Positions 17,638-27,033 of a stretch of DNA of 64,000 nucleotides are shown here, one piece after another (the first letter of the stretch is position 1; each line of letters opens with the position of its first letter). The notes under the pieces are model-generated. The model saw only the letters and a program-made list of their open reading frames with translations, did not search any database and had not been told where the DNA came from. Source of the stretch: Pseudomonas quercus (GTDB lineage: Bacteria; Pseudomonadota; Gammaproteobacteria; Pseudomonadales; Pseudomonadaceae); NCBI RefSeq assembly GCF_012033695.1, contig NZ_JAAVJI010000003.1, positions 310,001 to 374,000 of the forward strand, given 5' to 3'. The position numbers and the translations under genes are program-made.

Positions 17638-19970
17638 GTACCAAAGACGAAATCGCTCCAGCCTCTGCCCCCCGTTACAAGCCCTACAATGGCGCCGCCG
17701 CCGGTTGGGGCGCGCTGCAAAGCGTGACCCGCTTCTGGTTGGGCAGCGGTAATGCCTTGAAGAATATTCGTACGCTGCTCAAGACCAACCAGAATGGCGG
17801 TTTCGACTGCCCAGGCTGTGCATGGGGCGAGTCTCCAGAAGACGGCATGGTGAAATTCTGCGAGAACGGCGCCAAGGCCGTGAACTGGGAAGCGACCAAG
17901 CGCCGGGTGGATGCGTCTTTCTTCGCGCGCCATAGCGTGACTTCTTTGCTGGAACAGAGCGATTACTGGCTCGAATACCAGGGCCGCCTTACCGAGCCTA
18001 TGGTGTACGACGCGGCCAATGACCGCTACAAGCCTATCGCCTGGGATGACGCTTTCGCCTTGATCGCACGGCACCTCAATGGGCTGGAGAGCCCAGACCA
18101 GGCCGAGTTCTATACCTCTGGCCGTGCGAGTAACGAAGCGGCCTACCTGTACCAGCTGTTCGTGCGCGCTTTCGGCACCAACAACTTCCCAGATTGTTCG
18201 AACATGTGCCACGAAGCCAGCGGCGTGGCCTTGTCCCAAAGCATTGGCGTGGGCAAGGGCACTGTCACGTTCGAGGACTTCGAGCACGCGGATGCCATTT
18301 TTGTATGGGGCCAGAACCCCGGCACTAACCACCCTCGTATGCTGGAGCCTTTGCGCGAAGCCGTGGAACGTGGTGCGCAGGTGGTGTGCGTCAACCCACT
18401 CAAAGAGCGTGGCCTTGAACGCTTCCAGCACCCGCAGCACCCGTTGGAAATGCTGACCAATGGTGACCGCCCGACCAACACTGCATTCTTCCGCCCTGCC
18501 TTGGGTGGCGACATGGCCATCGCCCGCGGCATGGCGAAGTTTTTGCTGCAGTGGGAGCGCGATGCCCAAGCCGCCGGCAAGCCGCCCGTGTTCGATCACG
18601 AATTCCTCAACGCACACACCGCTGCCGTGCAGGAATACCTGGCTGCCGTAGACGCCACCACGTGGGAACACATTGTGGAGCAGTCTGGGTTGCCGCTGAT
18701 CGAGATCGAACGGGCAGCACGCATGTATGCCAAAGGCACCAAGGTCATCATGTGCTGGGCCATGGGTATTACCCAGCACCGCCACTCGGTGCCTACCATT
18801 CAGGAACTGTCTAACCTGATGCTGCTGCGTGGCAACATCGGGCGCCCAGGTGCTGGCCTGTGCCCTGTGCGAGGCCACAGTAACGTGCAGGGCGACCGCA
18901 CCATGGGCATCAACGAACGCCCACCGGTGTTCCTGCTCGACGCCATCGAAAAGCGTTTTGGTTTTGAAGTGCCGCGCCAGCAAGGGCATAACGTAGTCGA
19001 AGCCATTCACGCGATGCTAGAAGGCCGCGCCAAGGTCTTTATTGCGCTGGGCGGCAACTTTGCCCAGGCTACCCCTGACAGCCCACGTACAGCGCAAGCC
19101 TTGCGCAATTGCGACCTTACGGTACAGATCAGTACCAAGCTGAACCGTAGCCACCTGATGCATGGCAAGGAGGCGCTGATTCTGCCTTGCCTGGGCCGTA
19201 CCGACATTGACCGCCAGGCCGAAGGGCCGCAAGCCGTGACCGTGGAGGACTCGTTCTCCATGGTGCACGCCTCGTTTGGCCAGCTACAGCCACTTTCTGC
19301 GCTGCAACGCTCCGAGCCCGCAATCATTGCCGGGATTGCCAGCGCAACGCTTGGCCCACGCCCCATGGATTGGCAATGGTTGATTGGCGACTACCAGCGT
19401 ATTCGTGAGTTGATTGCCGACACCATCCCAGGCTTTACGGACTTCAACACCAAGCTGAATCACCCTGGTGGCTTCTACCTCGGCAATACGGCAGGCGCGC
19501 GTCGGTGGAACACCGCCAGCGGCCGGGCCAACTTCAAGGCTAACGCACTGCCTGCGGACCTGCTCCATGACAAGGTGCATGAGACAGGTGTGGTACCGGA
19601 CCTGATTTTGCAAACCCTACGGTCGCACGATCAGTACAACACCACTATCTATAGCCTGGATGACCGCTACCGTGGTGTGCGTGGCCAGCGCGAGGTGGTG
19701 TTTGCCAACGAGGCCGATATCATTCGCCTTGGGTACCAGCCGGGCCAGAAAGTGGACATGATCTCGGTATGGGCAGACGGTCACGAGCGCCGGGTGAGCG
19801 GCTTCACACTGTTGCCATTCGATATCCCGGCAGGTCAGGCAGCCGCTTACTATCCAGAAACCAATCCCTTGGTGCCGCTGGAAAGTACCGGTGACGGCAG
19901 CAGCACGCCTACCTCGAAATTCGTTGCCATCCGATTCGAACGCGCACGGGACAACGCACGCATCCTCTAA
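17634..19970 (+). CDS. FdhF/YdeP-family molybdopterin oxidoreductase
   Basis: This 778-residue protein belongs to the molybdopterin oxidoreductase superfamily, YdeP branch. Visible blocks are DCPGCAWG (an N-terminal cysteine motif that may bind a cluster), YTSGRASNEAAYLYQL, FPDCSNMCHEASG, FVWGQNPGTNHPRM, GMGITQH-like AMGITQHRH and the C-terminal molybdopterin dinucleotide binding domain. The start is GTG at 17634; an in-frame ATG at 17541 lies within fdhD and is less likely. It has no adjacent electron-transfer subunits, unlike respiratory formate dehydrogenases. Members of this branch have been tied to acid resistance and formate metabolism, but the substrate is not settled. Confidence 0.9.
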   Translation: MSTKDEIAPASAPRYKPYNGAAAGWGALQSVTRFWLGSGNALKNIRTLLKTNQNGGFDCPGCAWGESPEDGMVKFCENGAKAVNWEATKRRVDASFFARHSVTSLLEQSDYWLEYQGRLTEPMVYDAANDRYKPIAWDDAFALIARHLNGLESPDQAEFYTSGRASNEAAYLYQLFVRAFGTNNFPDCSNMCHEASGVALSQSIGVGKGTVTFEDFEHADAIFVWGQNPGTNHPRMLEPLREAVERGAQVVCVNPLKERGLERFQHPQHPLEMLTNGDRPTNTAFFRPALGGDMAIARGMAKFLLQWERDAQAAGKPPVFDHEFLNAHTAAVQEYLAAVDATTWEHIVEQSGLPLIEIERAARMYAKGTKVIMCWAMGITQHRHSVPTIQELSNLMLLRGNIGRPGAGLCPVRGHSNVQGDRTMGINERPPVFLLDAIEKRFGFEVPRQQGHNVVEAIHAMLEGRAKVFIALGGNFAQATPDSPRTAQALRNCDLTVQISTKLNRSHLMHGKEALILPCLGRTDIDRQAEGPQAVTVEDSFSMVHASFGQLQPLSALQRSEPAIIAGIASATLGPRPMDWQWLIGDYQRIRELIADTIPGFTDFNTKLNHPGGFYLGNTAGARRWNTASGRANFKANALPADLLHDKVHETGVVPDLILQTLRSHDQYNTTIYSLDDRYRGVRGQREVVFANEADIIRLGYQPGQKVDMISVWADGHERRVSGFTLLPFDIPAGQAAAYYPETNPLVPLESTGDGSSTPTSKFVAIRFERARDNARIL

Positions 19971-19984
19971 ATCGCGTAGCCATT

Positions 19985-20014
19985 GGGGCGGGTTGATATC
20001 ATAGGACCCGCCCC
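19985..20014 (+). terminator. Possible terminator hairpin after the molybdoenzyme gene
   Basis: A perfect 9-bp GC-rich stem (GGGGCGGGT with ACCCGCCCC) and a 12-nt loop begin 15 bp after the stop codon. There is no T run, so factor-dependent or weak termination, or RNA protection, is as likely as intrinsic termination. Confidence 0.45.
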
Positions 20015-20147
20015 ACCCCTGCCTGGTTTCCTGGGCAGGCCATCACATCAGCATTTTGTGACCCAGTCGCGTGATTCGTCGTTTTTAGGTTGTAACCCCT
20101 CCCTTGCATTGTCAGGATCGCGCCGTCATAAGCCTGAGATTTCCTTC

Positions 20148-20609
20148 ATGAAGTTTGCCTCAATCATCGCGTTGTCTTTAGCTGTAGTCAGCGGTGCTGC
20201 CGTTGCTGGCGGGACTGTGCAAGCCGGAGCAGGTGGTGCACTGGGTGGGGTTCTCGGTTCGGTCGTTGGCCAGTCGCTGGGCGGCAGCACGGGCTCTGCC
20301 ATTGGTGCTGGCCTTGGCGGTGCAGCCGGCAGCGCCGTGGGCGCCGATAAACACAGCCGTGGCCAAGCGGCCATCGGCGGCGCGCTAGGTGCAGCAGGTG
20401 GCAATGTGATCGGCCGCAACCTGGGGGGTAGCACAGGCAGCCTGGTGGGCGCAGCAGCCGGTGGTGGTGCAGGCGGCGCGCTGGGTAACTACATGGGTGA
20501 AGACACCGATTCCAGCCGTCACGGCAAACACCGTGGGCGTGCCGATCGTCGCTGGGACCATGACAATGGCCGCCACGGAGGCCATCGCAAACACTGGCGT
20601 CACCGTTAA
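20148..20609 (+). CDS. Glycine-zipper exported protein
   Basis: This 153-residue protein has a signal peptide (MKFASIIALSLAVVSGAAVA) and then a long Gly/Ala-rich stretch with repeated GGALG-x-VLGSVVGQ-like and GSAIGAGLGG units, the glycine-zipper pattern of membrane-inserting helices. The C-terminal 45 residues are highly charged and rich in His, Arg and Asp (DNGRHGGHRKHW), a possible metal- or surface-binding tail. It is probably a periplasmic or outer-membrane-associated protein. Function is unknown. It is monocistronic, with an intrinsic terminator just downstream. Confidence 0.85.
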   Translation: MKFASIIALSLAVVSGAAVAGGTVQAGAGGALGGVLGSVVGQSLGGSTGSAIGAGLGGAAGSAVGADKHSRGQAAIGGALGAAGGNVIGRNLGGSTGSLVGAAAGGGAGGALGNYMGEDTDSSRHGKHRGRADRRWDHDNGRHGGHRKHWRHR

Positions 20610-20617
20610 AATGTCTG

Positions 20618-20639
20618 GGGCGACAATCGTCGCCCTTTT
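20618..20639 (+). terminator. Intrinsic terminator of the glycine-zipper gene
   Basis: The 7-bp stem GGGCGAC/GTCGCCC with a 4-nt loop is followed by TTTT, 8 bp after the stop codon. Confidence 0.85.
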
Positions 20640-20784
20640 CCACCGGATCCATTCCGACCAACTGCGCTGTATTTCTCTGTTCATTTTCTGAAGCGGCGTT
20701 TAATCTGCGCGCGAAAATAACGGCATTACGACATCACCTGCGCGCCTTTCTACCGCAGTCGTGTCGGTACGCAGGGCACTTGTG

Positions 20785-21516
20785 ATGAATACAACCAATG
20801 ACGGTGGTGTAACGCATTTTCAGCGTCTGGACCCGAACCAGATCGATGTGGTGCTTGGCAGTGCGCGTTCGCAGCGCCCGCAGGCGCCGTCAGGGCAGGG
20901 CCGCAAAGGGCTGTGGTGGCTTGCCTTGTCTGGTATTGCGGTCGCGGGATGGTGGTTGGGGGCAAGCCAGTCACCTGTCACGGTAGCAGCTGGTCAGCCC
21001 CAACCTGTCACCTCAGCCCCTGAGGCGCAGACCGTCACCGTGGTCAACCAAGCCATGGACACTCGTGTCATCAACCAAGTGGTCATCTTCAACCCGGCTG
21101 TTCAAACCGCTCCCAAGCGCCCGGCACCGATCCCAGAGGCCACACCGGCCCCGCCTCAACCCGCGCAGGGCATGGTGTCAGCCCAATACCTGGCACAGTT
21201 CAAGGCTGGAGCGGGCCACTCGCCAGAGGCTACTCAGCGCCCCTATCAGATCGCGACGGTTAACATTCGTGAATGGGATGGGCCAAACCGTTACGTGGCC
21301 AAATGGCGTGTCCAAGACAGCGAAATCGACCAAGGCTCCGTATGCTTCAATTTCATGGCCGACAGCATCGGCTACCGCGAATGCCGACGTGCAGCACAGC
21401 AATACTTCAAAGAACAGTGCAAGGACTGGACGCGTCGCACGGAGAAGTCCCGCGACAAGGAAACCCGCGGGGCGCGTGTTCAGTATTGTACGGTTGCAGG
21501 CGCGTTTGTGCCGTGA
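20785..21516 (+). CDS. Hypothetical membrane-anchored protein
   Basis: I do not recognise a named family. The 243-residue protein has a short cytoplasmic N-terminus, one transmembrane helix near residues 42-61 (WWLALSGIAVAGWWLG), a Pro/Ala-rich linker and a folded C-terminal domain of about 90 residues. That domain begins YQIATVNIREWDG and holds four Cys residues (VCFNF, YRECRR, KEQCKD, QYCTV), which may form disulfides in the periplasm. The ATG at 20785 has CAGGGCA upstream; GTG at 20761 or 20782 is possible. It ends 19 bp from the convergent reductase gene. Confidence 0.75.
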   Translation: MNTTNDGGVTHFQRLDPNQIDVVLGSARSQRPQAPSGQGRKGLWWLALSGIAVAGWWLGASQSPVTVAAGQPQPVTSAPEAQTVTVVNQAMDTRVINQVVIFNPAVQTAPKRPAPIPEATPAPPQPAQGMVSAQYLAQFKAGAGHSPEATQRPYQIATVNIREWDGPNRYVAKWRVQDSEIDQGSVCFNFMADSIGYRECRRAAQQYFKEQCKDWTRRTEKSRDKETRGARVQYCTVAGAFVP

Positions 21517-21535
21517 AGCACCTACTGCGCCAGCC

Positions 21536-22222
21536 TTAGGCTTTTTTGTAACGCACCCACACCGCCCCACCCTCTTGCACCTCTGCAGACACAAGGGTGA
21601 GGTGTGTGGGCTGCTTCCAAGCCTTTGACGGCACTTCGAAAGAGGCTGGATGCTCGCCGCGGCCGTCTACCAACGGCAAGATAGCCACGCTCACCTCGTC
21701 CACAAGGCCTGCGGCAACAAAAGAGCCGCTCACGTGGGGCCCACCCTCCACAATCAACCGCTTGCAGCCTAATTCCTTGGAAAGAATATCGATCACCTGG
21801 GCCAGGTCGATCTCGTCCTTACCCGCGAACAGGTATGACACATCGATGGATTGCAGGTAGGCAAGGTAATCATCCGACACACGTTCTGTCAGCACTTCCA
21901 CTACGTGCGAATCCAGCGCCTGGTTGGTTTTCCAGCCTACTTTCCCTTCAGGGTCGATGGAGATGGCATAGGCTTCAGCGGTGCGATTGGCGAAGTGATG
22001 GGTGCGTGGGATCGGCCCCTTGGCCATACCCTTGGGATAGCCCTCATCATGGGCAATTTCCTGCATGGTGACACGGCCGCAGATCCAGGCATCGAACTCG
22101 AACGTTTTAGCGAGTTTTTCGTACAGTTCGTTGGCCGATTTCTTGAACGCACGGTCCCAGCCATCTGTGAGGGCGTGACCGTCCAGCGATGACATCATGT
22201 GACAGATTACGTAGGGCTGCAT
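21536..22222 (-). CDS. RibD C-terminal / dihydrofolate-reductase-fold protein
   Basis: The 228-residue protein contains the RibD-C fold: ICHMMSSLDGH near the start, WICGRVTMQE, and RLIVEGGPHVSGSFVAAGLVDE near the end, where the GG-P-H loop binds NADPH. Stand-alone members are annotated as dihydrofolate reductase family or riboflavin-type reductases; the physiological substrate is unknown. It lacks the deaminase half of RibD. It is transcribed alone, convergent with the membrane protein gene. Confidence 0.88.
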   Translation of the reverse strand: MQPYVICHMMSSLDGHALTDGWDRAFKKSANELYEKLAKTFEFDAWICGRVTMQEIAHDEGYPKGMAKGPIPRTHHFANRTAEAYAISIDPEGKVGWKTNQALDSHVVEVLTERVSDDYLAYLQSIDVSYLFAGKDEIDLAQVIDILSKELGCKRLIVEGGPHVSGSFVAAGLVDEVSVAILPLVDGRGEHPASFEVPSKAWKQPTHLTLVSAEVQEGGAVWVRYKKA

Positions 22223-22333
22223 AACAGGCTCTTTTCAGGTTCAGGGGTCTATAGCCGACTGAAACACGCCTGGGTTAGTTCAGCGCAAGCTATTGAGGGA
22301 CAGCGAGGCCCTGGGAGGAAAACCCTGTTCAAT

Positions 22334-22360
22334 AAAAAACCCCGGCACAAGGCCAGGGTT
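22334..22360 (-). terminator. Intrinsic terminator of pckA
   Basis: The stem AACCCTGGC/GCCGGGGTT (one mismatch) is followed by TTTTT on the minus strand. It is about 60 bp beyond the pckA stop codon. Confidence 0.75.
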
Positions 22361-22420
22361 CTGTACAACTGGGTGCAACGTGGGCAAGCCAAGCGCCTAC
22401 GATCGTAGGCGCAGACGGGC

Positions 22421-23965
22421 TTACAACTGAGGGCCTGCGGCACGGATGGCATCGGAAACTTCGAATTTCTTGAAGTTTTCGATGAACAACCCAGCCAGGC
22501 CTTTGGCCGCCTCATCGTAGGCCGCACCATCGGCCCAGGTATTGCGCGGGGCGAGCAGGTTGGTCTCAACGCCCGGTACGGCTTTTGGCACGTCCAGGTT
22601 GATGATGTCCAGGTGCTCGGTTTCAACGCCCACCAGTGCACCGCTTTGAATGGCTGCAATCACGCCACGGGTAGTAGGGATGTTGAAACGCTTGCCTACG
22701 CCGTAGCCACCACCGGTCCAGCCAGTGTTGACCAGGTACACCTTGGAGCCGAACGCGCGGATGCGTTTGATCAGCAACTCGGCATACACACCGGCAGGGC
22801 GTGGGAAGAACGGTGCGCCGAAGCAGGTAGAGAAGGTGGACTTGATGCCCGAACCCGAACCCATTTCAGTGGAGCCTACCAACGCGGTATAGCCGGACAG
22901 GAAGTGGTAAGCGGCCTGCTCTTCACTGAGAATCGACACAGGCGGCAGTACGCCGGTGAGGTCGCAGGTCAGGAAGATAACAGCATTGGGCTCGCCGCCC
23001 AGGTTTTTCGGGGCGATCTTGTCGATCAGCTGGCGCGGGTAAGCCGCACGGCTATTCTGGGTCAGGCTGTCGTCGGTGTAGTCCGGCAGGCGCGTTTCCG
23101 GGTTCAACACCACGTTTTCCAGCACGGCCCCAAACTGAATGGCTTTCCAGATAACCGGCTCGTTCTTCTGGGTCAGGTCAATGCACTTGGCATAGCAACC
23201 GCCTTCGATGTTGAAGACAACGCCTTCGCCCCAGCCGTGTTCGTCGTCACCGATCAGGTAGCGGCTTTCGTCGGCAGAAAGGGTGGTTTTGCCAGTGCCC
23301 GACAGGCCGAAGAACAGGGTAACGTCGCCGTCTTCACCCATGTTGGCCGCGCAGTGCATCGGCAATACGTCCGCGTCGGTCAGCAGGAAGTTCTGCACCG
23401 AGAACATGGCTTTCTTCATTTCACCGGCATAACGCATGCCGGCGATCAGCACTTTTTTAGCGGCGAAGTTGATGATGACACAGCCATCGGAGTTGGTACC
23501 GTCACGCTCAGGCTCACAGGTGAACCATGGAGCGTTCAGCACTTTCCACTCCTGGCGGGCAGCCGGGTTGTACTGTTCAGGGTTGATGAACAGGCAACGG
23601 CCGAACAGGTTGTGCCAGGCGGTTTCCGTGGTCATTTTCACAGCTAGGTAGTGGCTGTCGTCAGACCCTACGTGAACATGCGAAACAAAGTGATCACGCT
23701 CTGCCACGTACCCACTCACGCGCTCCCACAGGGCATCGAACTTGTCGGCCGGGAACTTGCGGTTAATAGGGCCCCAGGCGATGGAGTCGTGAGTGGACGG
23801 CTCATCTACAATAAAGCGGTCAACCGGTGAACGCCCGGTACGATGCCCGGTTTTGACAACCAGTGAGCCATTGGCAGCAAGCTCACCCTCGCCGCGACGA
23901 ATGGCCTCTTCGACCAGTTGAGCGGTGCTGATATCGGTATACACGGCGTTTTTGGCTTGCGTCAT
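22421..23965 (-). CDS. pckA: ATP-dependent phosphoenolpyruvate carboxykinase
   Basis: This 514-residue enzyme converts oxaloacetate and ATP to PEP, CO2 and ADP, the entry to gluconeogenesis. The kinase 1a motif [13 protein letters not shown], the metal-binding DDEHGWG and the substrate site RSPVDRF are intact. The start ATG at 23965 gives the family N-terminus ([13 protein letters not shown]); the longer reading from 24022 would pass through a probable operator. A spaced inverted repeat at 24007-24033 suggests repression by a carbon-status regulator. Confidence 0.97.
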   Translation of the reverse strand: MTQAKNAVYTDISTAQLVEEAIRRGEGELAANGSLVVKTGHRTGRSPVDRFIVDEPSTHDSIAWGPINRKFPADKFDALWERVSGYVAERDHFVSHVHVGSDDSHYLAVKMTTETAWHNLFGRCLFINPEQYNPAARQEWKVLNAPWFTCEPERDGTNSDGCVIINFAAKKVLIAGMRYAGEMKKAMFSVQNFLLTDADVLPMHCAANMGEDGDVTLFFGLSGTGKTTLSADESRYLIGDDEHGWGEGVVFNIEGGCYAKCIDLTQKNEPVIWKAIQFGAVLENVVLNPETRLPDYTDDSLTQNSRAAYPRQLIDKIAPKNLGGEPNAVIFLTCDLTGVLPPVSILSEEQAAYHFLSGYTALVGSTEMGSGSGIKSTFSTCFGAPFFPRPAGVYAELLIKRIRAFGSKVYLVNTGWTGGGYGVGKRFNIPTTRGVIAAIQSGALVGVETEHLDIINLDVPKAVPGVETNLLAPRNTWADGAAYDEAAKGLAGLFIENFKKFEVSDAIRAAGPQL

Positions 23966-24006
23966 GAGAATCCCCGTCGGCGATCGTGCCGAGTGCTCCA
24001 AACGTT

Positions 24007-24033
24007 TGTAGTAGAAAACCACACCCTACTACA
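24007..24033 (-). promoter_or_regulatory. Inverted repeat upstream of pckA, candidate RccR operator
   Basis: TGTAGTAG (24007-24014) and CTACTACA (24026-24033) are perfect 8-bp inverted arms, that is TGTAGT-N15-ACTACA. The repeat lies 42 bp upstream of the pckA ATG. A CATAAT box (24051-24056 on the minus strand) is a plausible -10, which puts the repeat just downstream of the start of transcription, where a repressor would act. From memory, the RpiR-family regulator RccR of Pseudomonas binds TGTAGT/ACTACA half-sites with variable spacing and controls pckA. The assignment is inferred. Confidence 0.6.
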
Positions 24034-24143
24034 GCTAAAAAGTGGGCCGGATTATGCCTAGAACCGAGGTCTATGGATAGCTCTTTGGGTTCAAAACGGC
24101 GCTATTCCGGCGCTTGCAGGTCCATTTACAGTGCTGAAACTAT

Positions 24144-25046
24144 TCAGTGACGACTATCTGACGGTGTATCGACCCCGCCGCCGGCAAAGAGTTGTGCAAC
24201 ATCGGCAGCATCGAACAAATAACGCTGGTTACAGAACTGACAATCGATTTCCACCCTACCGCCCTCTTCCATGAGTAACGCCTGTGCATCGTCTTCGCCA
24301 AGGCTGATCAATGCCCGCGCCGAACGCTCTCGCGAACAGCTGCATTGGAACCGAATAGCCTGGCGGTCGAACAACCGCACATCTTCTTCGTGATACAAAC
24401 GGTGCAGTACCGTTTCGTTGTCCAAGGCCAGCAGCTCTTCACCGCTGAGTGTGCCCCCCAGCGTCAATACATGGTGCCAATGGTCATTGCGCTCGTCGGC
24501 ATCTTTGAGTTTTTCGGCCGGCAGCTGTTGCAGCAACATGCCCCGCGCCTGTTTTCCGTCTGCCTCTAGCCAGAACCGGGTGCCCAGTTGCTCCGACAAT
24601 GCAAAGTAGTTGGAGAAACAGGCGGCCAGGTCTTCACCATCCAACGCCACGATGCCCTGGTAACGCTGCCCATTCGTAGGGTCAATCGTCATAGCCAGAG
24701 TGCCATCAGGCATCAACGCCTGCAAGCCGTCTGCCATACCGGTCAGCGCCTCGTCATAACGTGCCAGGCCCCGTATCTCCAGTGTGTTGGAACACTCCAC
24801 CATCAGCATCGAAACCGGCCCATCGGAACGGGCCTGAAGAATCAACAAACCTTCGAATTTCAACGTACCCGCCAGCAATGCGGCGGCAGCAATCAGCTCG
24901 CCCAACAGCTCGGCCACCGGCGCTGGGTAAGTATGGCGCGTAAGCACTTCGGTATAGCTGTGCTCCAACGACACCATTTCTCCACGCACGTCTGCATTGT
25001 CAAAGATGAAACGTTGAGTGAAATCAGTGTTTGGCAAATCGCTCAT
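24144..25046 (-). CDS. hslO: Redox-regulated chaperone Hsp33
   Basis: Hsp33 is a holdase activated by oxidation of a zinc-bound four-cysteine centre. The four Cys appear as CSCSRER and CQFC in the C-terminal domain, the last pair in [12 protein letters not shown]. The N-terminal chaperone domain starts [17 protein letters not shown] use the ATG at 25046 (MSDLPNTD), giving 300 residues; the GTG at 25061 would add five residues. It lies between pckA and the PAP2 gene, as in related Pseudomonas. Confidence 0.95.
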   Translation of the reverse strand: MSDLPNTDFTQRFIFDNADVRGEMVSLEHSYTEVLTRHTYPAPVAELLGELIAAAALLAGTLKFEGLLILQARSDGPVSMLMVECSNTLEIRGLARYDEALTGMADGLQALMPDGTLAMTIDPTNGQRYQGIVALDGEDLAACFSNYFALSEQLGTRFWLEADGKQARGMLLQQLPAEKLKDADERNDHWHHVLTLGGTLSGEELLALDNETVLHRLYHEEDVRLFDRQAIRFQCSCSRERSARALISLGEDDAQALLMEEGGRVEIDCQFCNQRYLFDAADVAQLFAGGGVDTPSDSRH

Positions 25047-25153
25047 AGGTTCGGCTATCACAGAAAGATGACAAAATATGTATCGGTACTTTTATAAAAA
25101 GCCCGACTCGTAGCACCAGAAGGGTGCGAGTGGATGTCCTGATAGAGGTCTAT

Positions 25154-25951
25154 ATGAACAAACCGGCACTGTTCCGGGCAAGCTGGAATACGCGCGGGCT
25201 GGTCCTGTGCAATCTGTTGGCGATTGCGCTGCTGTGTGTATGGCTATGGCCGGCCGGCCATGCAGCTTTCACTGCATTCGATGAATCACTGTTCACCTTG
25301 TTGAACCAGCCCTTGGCGAGCAACGCCGGTTGGCGGTACATATGGACCGTGGGCAGCTTGCGCCCGTTCGACGCGCTGGTCGGGCTTATTCTACTGGCGC
25401 TGCTGATCCGAGGCGACTGGGTTTTCAAGGCTGCTCAGGTACGCCAGGCATTCTGGGGGTTTATCGCAACCTTGATACTGCTGCTGGTGGTACGGGCACT
25501 GTTCTCCAAACTGTGTGACGCCATGGGGTGGCAGCACGACAGCCCGACCATGGTGCTAACGGGGGCCATTCATTTGAGCGACTGGTACCCTCACCTGGAA
25601 AAAAAGTGGGAGCTCAAAGACCAGTCCAGCTCCAGTTTCCCGGGTGACCATGCTTCAGTGTTGCTGATCTGGGCGTTCTATATGACATTTTCCAGCCACC
25701 GGATTGGCCAGCGTGTGGTGATCTGGGCCTTGGCGTTGCTGTTCATGATGCCTCGGTTGGTAGCAGGCGCCCATTGGGGCCAGGACGACTACATTGGCGG
25801 CCTGGTCATGGCGCTGGTTGCATTGGGGTGGTCGTGCTACACCCCTTTCGTAGCCCATGCCAGTGCCTGGTTGGTGAAGGTCACCGCACCCGTGTTCCGC
25901 CTGCTGGGACACTTGCCCGTCGTTCGTCGGCTGAGCGTGATCAGCGCTTAA
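25154..25951 (+). CDS. PAP2-superfamily membrane phosphatase
   Basis: The 265-residue protein has about six predicted transmembrane helices and the PAP2 phosphatase motifs SFPGDHAS and MPRLVAGAHWGQDDYIGG, where the His and Asp residues form the active site. Such enzymes dephosphorylate undecaprenyl pyrophosphate, phosphatidylglycerophosphate or lipid A in the inner membrane. Which one applies here cannot be told. The start ATG at 25154 has AGAGGT upstream. Its end overlaps the convergent hslR gene by 4 bp. Confidence 0.88.
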   Translation: MNKPALFRASWNTRGLVLCNLLAIALLCVWLWPAGHAAFTAFDESLFTLLNQPLASNAGWRYIWTVGSLRPFDALVGLILLALLIRGDWVFKAAQVRQAFWGFIATLILLLVVRALFSKLCDAMGWQHDSPTMVLTGAIHLSDWYPHLEKKWELKDQSSSSFPGDHASVLLIWAFYMTFSSHRIGQRVVIWALALLFMMPRLVAGAHWGQDDYIGGLVMALVALGWSCYTPFVAHASAWLVKVTAPVFRLLGHLPVVRRLSVISA

Positions 25952-26346
25952 CCTTCCGAACGGAAGCTGAACAACTGGCGGCGCTGCTTCTTCGAAGGCT
26001 TCCCGTCAGTTGTTACGCCCAACGCCCCGGCCTTGCGCAAGGCCGCCGCTTGCTCCCGACGTGCAACGCTGTCTTCTGTTTCGGCATACAACTGTTGCGC
26101 CTCGGGCGCCCCCCGGCGCACATCGCTCAAAGCCTTCACCACGACCGTACGCTCGTCAAAACCGGTACGTAGCTGAAACTCGTCGCCCAGCCGGGGCTCT
26201 TTGCCAGGCTTGCAGCGCTCCCCACGGCAATGCACCTTGCCGCTTTCGATGGCGGCTTTGGCCAAGGCCCTGGTTTTATAGAAACGTGCCGCCCACAGCC
26301 ATTTATCAAGGCGAACTTTGTTGTCCTGCTCAGCCTGTTGTGCCAC
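25948..26346 (-). CDS. hslR: Heat shock protein Hsp15, ribosome-associated
   Basis: This 132-residue protein starts with an S4 RNA-binding domain (VRLDKWLWAARFYKTRALA, then AIESGKVHC) followed by a basic C-terminal tail (KPSKKQRRQLFSF). Hsp15 binds free 50S subunits that carry a stalled nascent chain and helps recycle them after heat shock. It is coded near hslO as in E. coli and PAO1, although here the PAP2 gene lies between them on the other strand. Confidence 0.95.
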   Translation of the reverse strand: MAQQAEQDNKVRLDKWLWAARFYKTRALAKAAIESGKVHCRGERCKPGKEPRLGDEFQLRTGFDERTVVVKALSDVRRGAPEAQQLYAETEDSVARREQAAALRKAGALGVTTDGKPSKKQRRQLFSFRSEG

Positions 26347-26550
26347 TGCGTAACCTCATTTGGAAACATTCATCCACTTTACTACCCCTGCGCAGGGATG
26401 CAACGTGGCCCCGCTTTGTTTAGAGTGCGGCACATGTTCAACCGCTGACGTAATCAGGCCCACTCCGCGGTCTATGCAAGGGCTTGGCCGCGTTGCGTTG
26501 CCAGCCTCAGCTCAGCCTCTTGAAGGGGCAATTAATTTTGGGCAAACCTG

Positions 26551-27033
26551 TTGAAGACTTTCGACCACCTTACCGTCATTGGCCTTCGCGAATGGATCGC
26601 GCTGCCCGAATTGGGCGTGGCAGGGCTACGTGCCAAGATAGACACAGGGGCCAGTACCTCCAGCCTTCATGCGACGGAAATCGAACCGTTTGAACGCGAC
26701 GGCCAGCGCTGGGTGCGCTTCAACGCGCACCTGGGAACGGTGGTGCAGTTGCGCCACCGCCGGTGCGAAGCCCCGCTGGTGGCGAGAAAAACCATTAAAA
26801 GCTCCAATGGGCTGGCACAAACGCGCTATGTCATCCGCACCCTGATGGCCTTGGGTGATCGTGTATGGCAGGTGGAGTTCACCCTCGCTTGCCGCAAGGC
26901 CATGCGTTACCGCTTGTTGCTGGGGTCCAAGGCGCTGGTAGATGGCCAACTGGTAGTCAACCCTGGTGAAACGTACATACAAAATAAACCAACATCCCCG
27001 GCCTCTCTTTCCCTCTCTCCAGGTGCTGAATGA
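26551..27033 (+). CDS. rimB: RimB-type retropepsin-like protease (DUF785)
   Basis: The 160-residue protein has the aspartyl protease signature [13 protein letters not shown] of the family once called ATP-dependent zinc protease. In Pseudomonas the rim operon product RimB acts together with RimK on glutamated ribosomal protein S6. The start is a TTG at 26551 ([15 protein letters not shown] is the family N-terminus), with no ATG alternative. It overlaps the rimK start by 4 bp, so the two are coupled. No separate rimA gene is present here. Confidence 0.88.
   Translation: MKTFDHLTVIGLREWIALPELGVAGLRAKIDTGASTSSLHATEIEPFERDGQRWVRFNAHLGTVVQLRHRRCEAPLVARKTIKSSNGLAQTRYVIRTLMALGDRVWQVEFTLACRKAMRYRLLLGSKALVDGQLVVNPGETYIQNKPTSPASLSLSPGAE

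Noticed and set aside
17589-19010. Minus-strand ORF of 473 codons
   Set aside because: It is opposite the molybdoenzyme gene and has no recognisable domain, ribosome site or promoter.
22613-23647. Plus-strand ORF of 344 codons opposite pckA
   Set aside because: No motif and no start signal; the pckA motifs on the other strand are intact.
25108-25132. Hairpin in the PAP2 leader (GCACC/GGTGC) as a riboswitch or attenuator
   Set aside because: The paired part is only five bases plus a bulged extension, with no alternative structure or T run.
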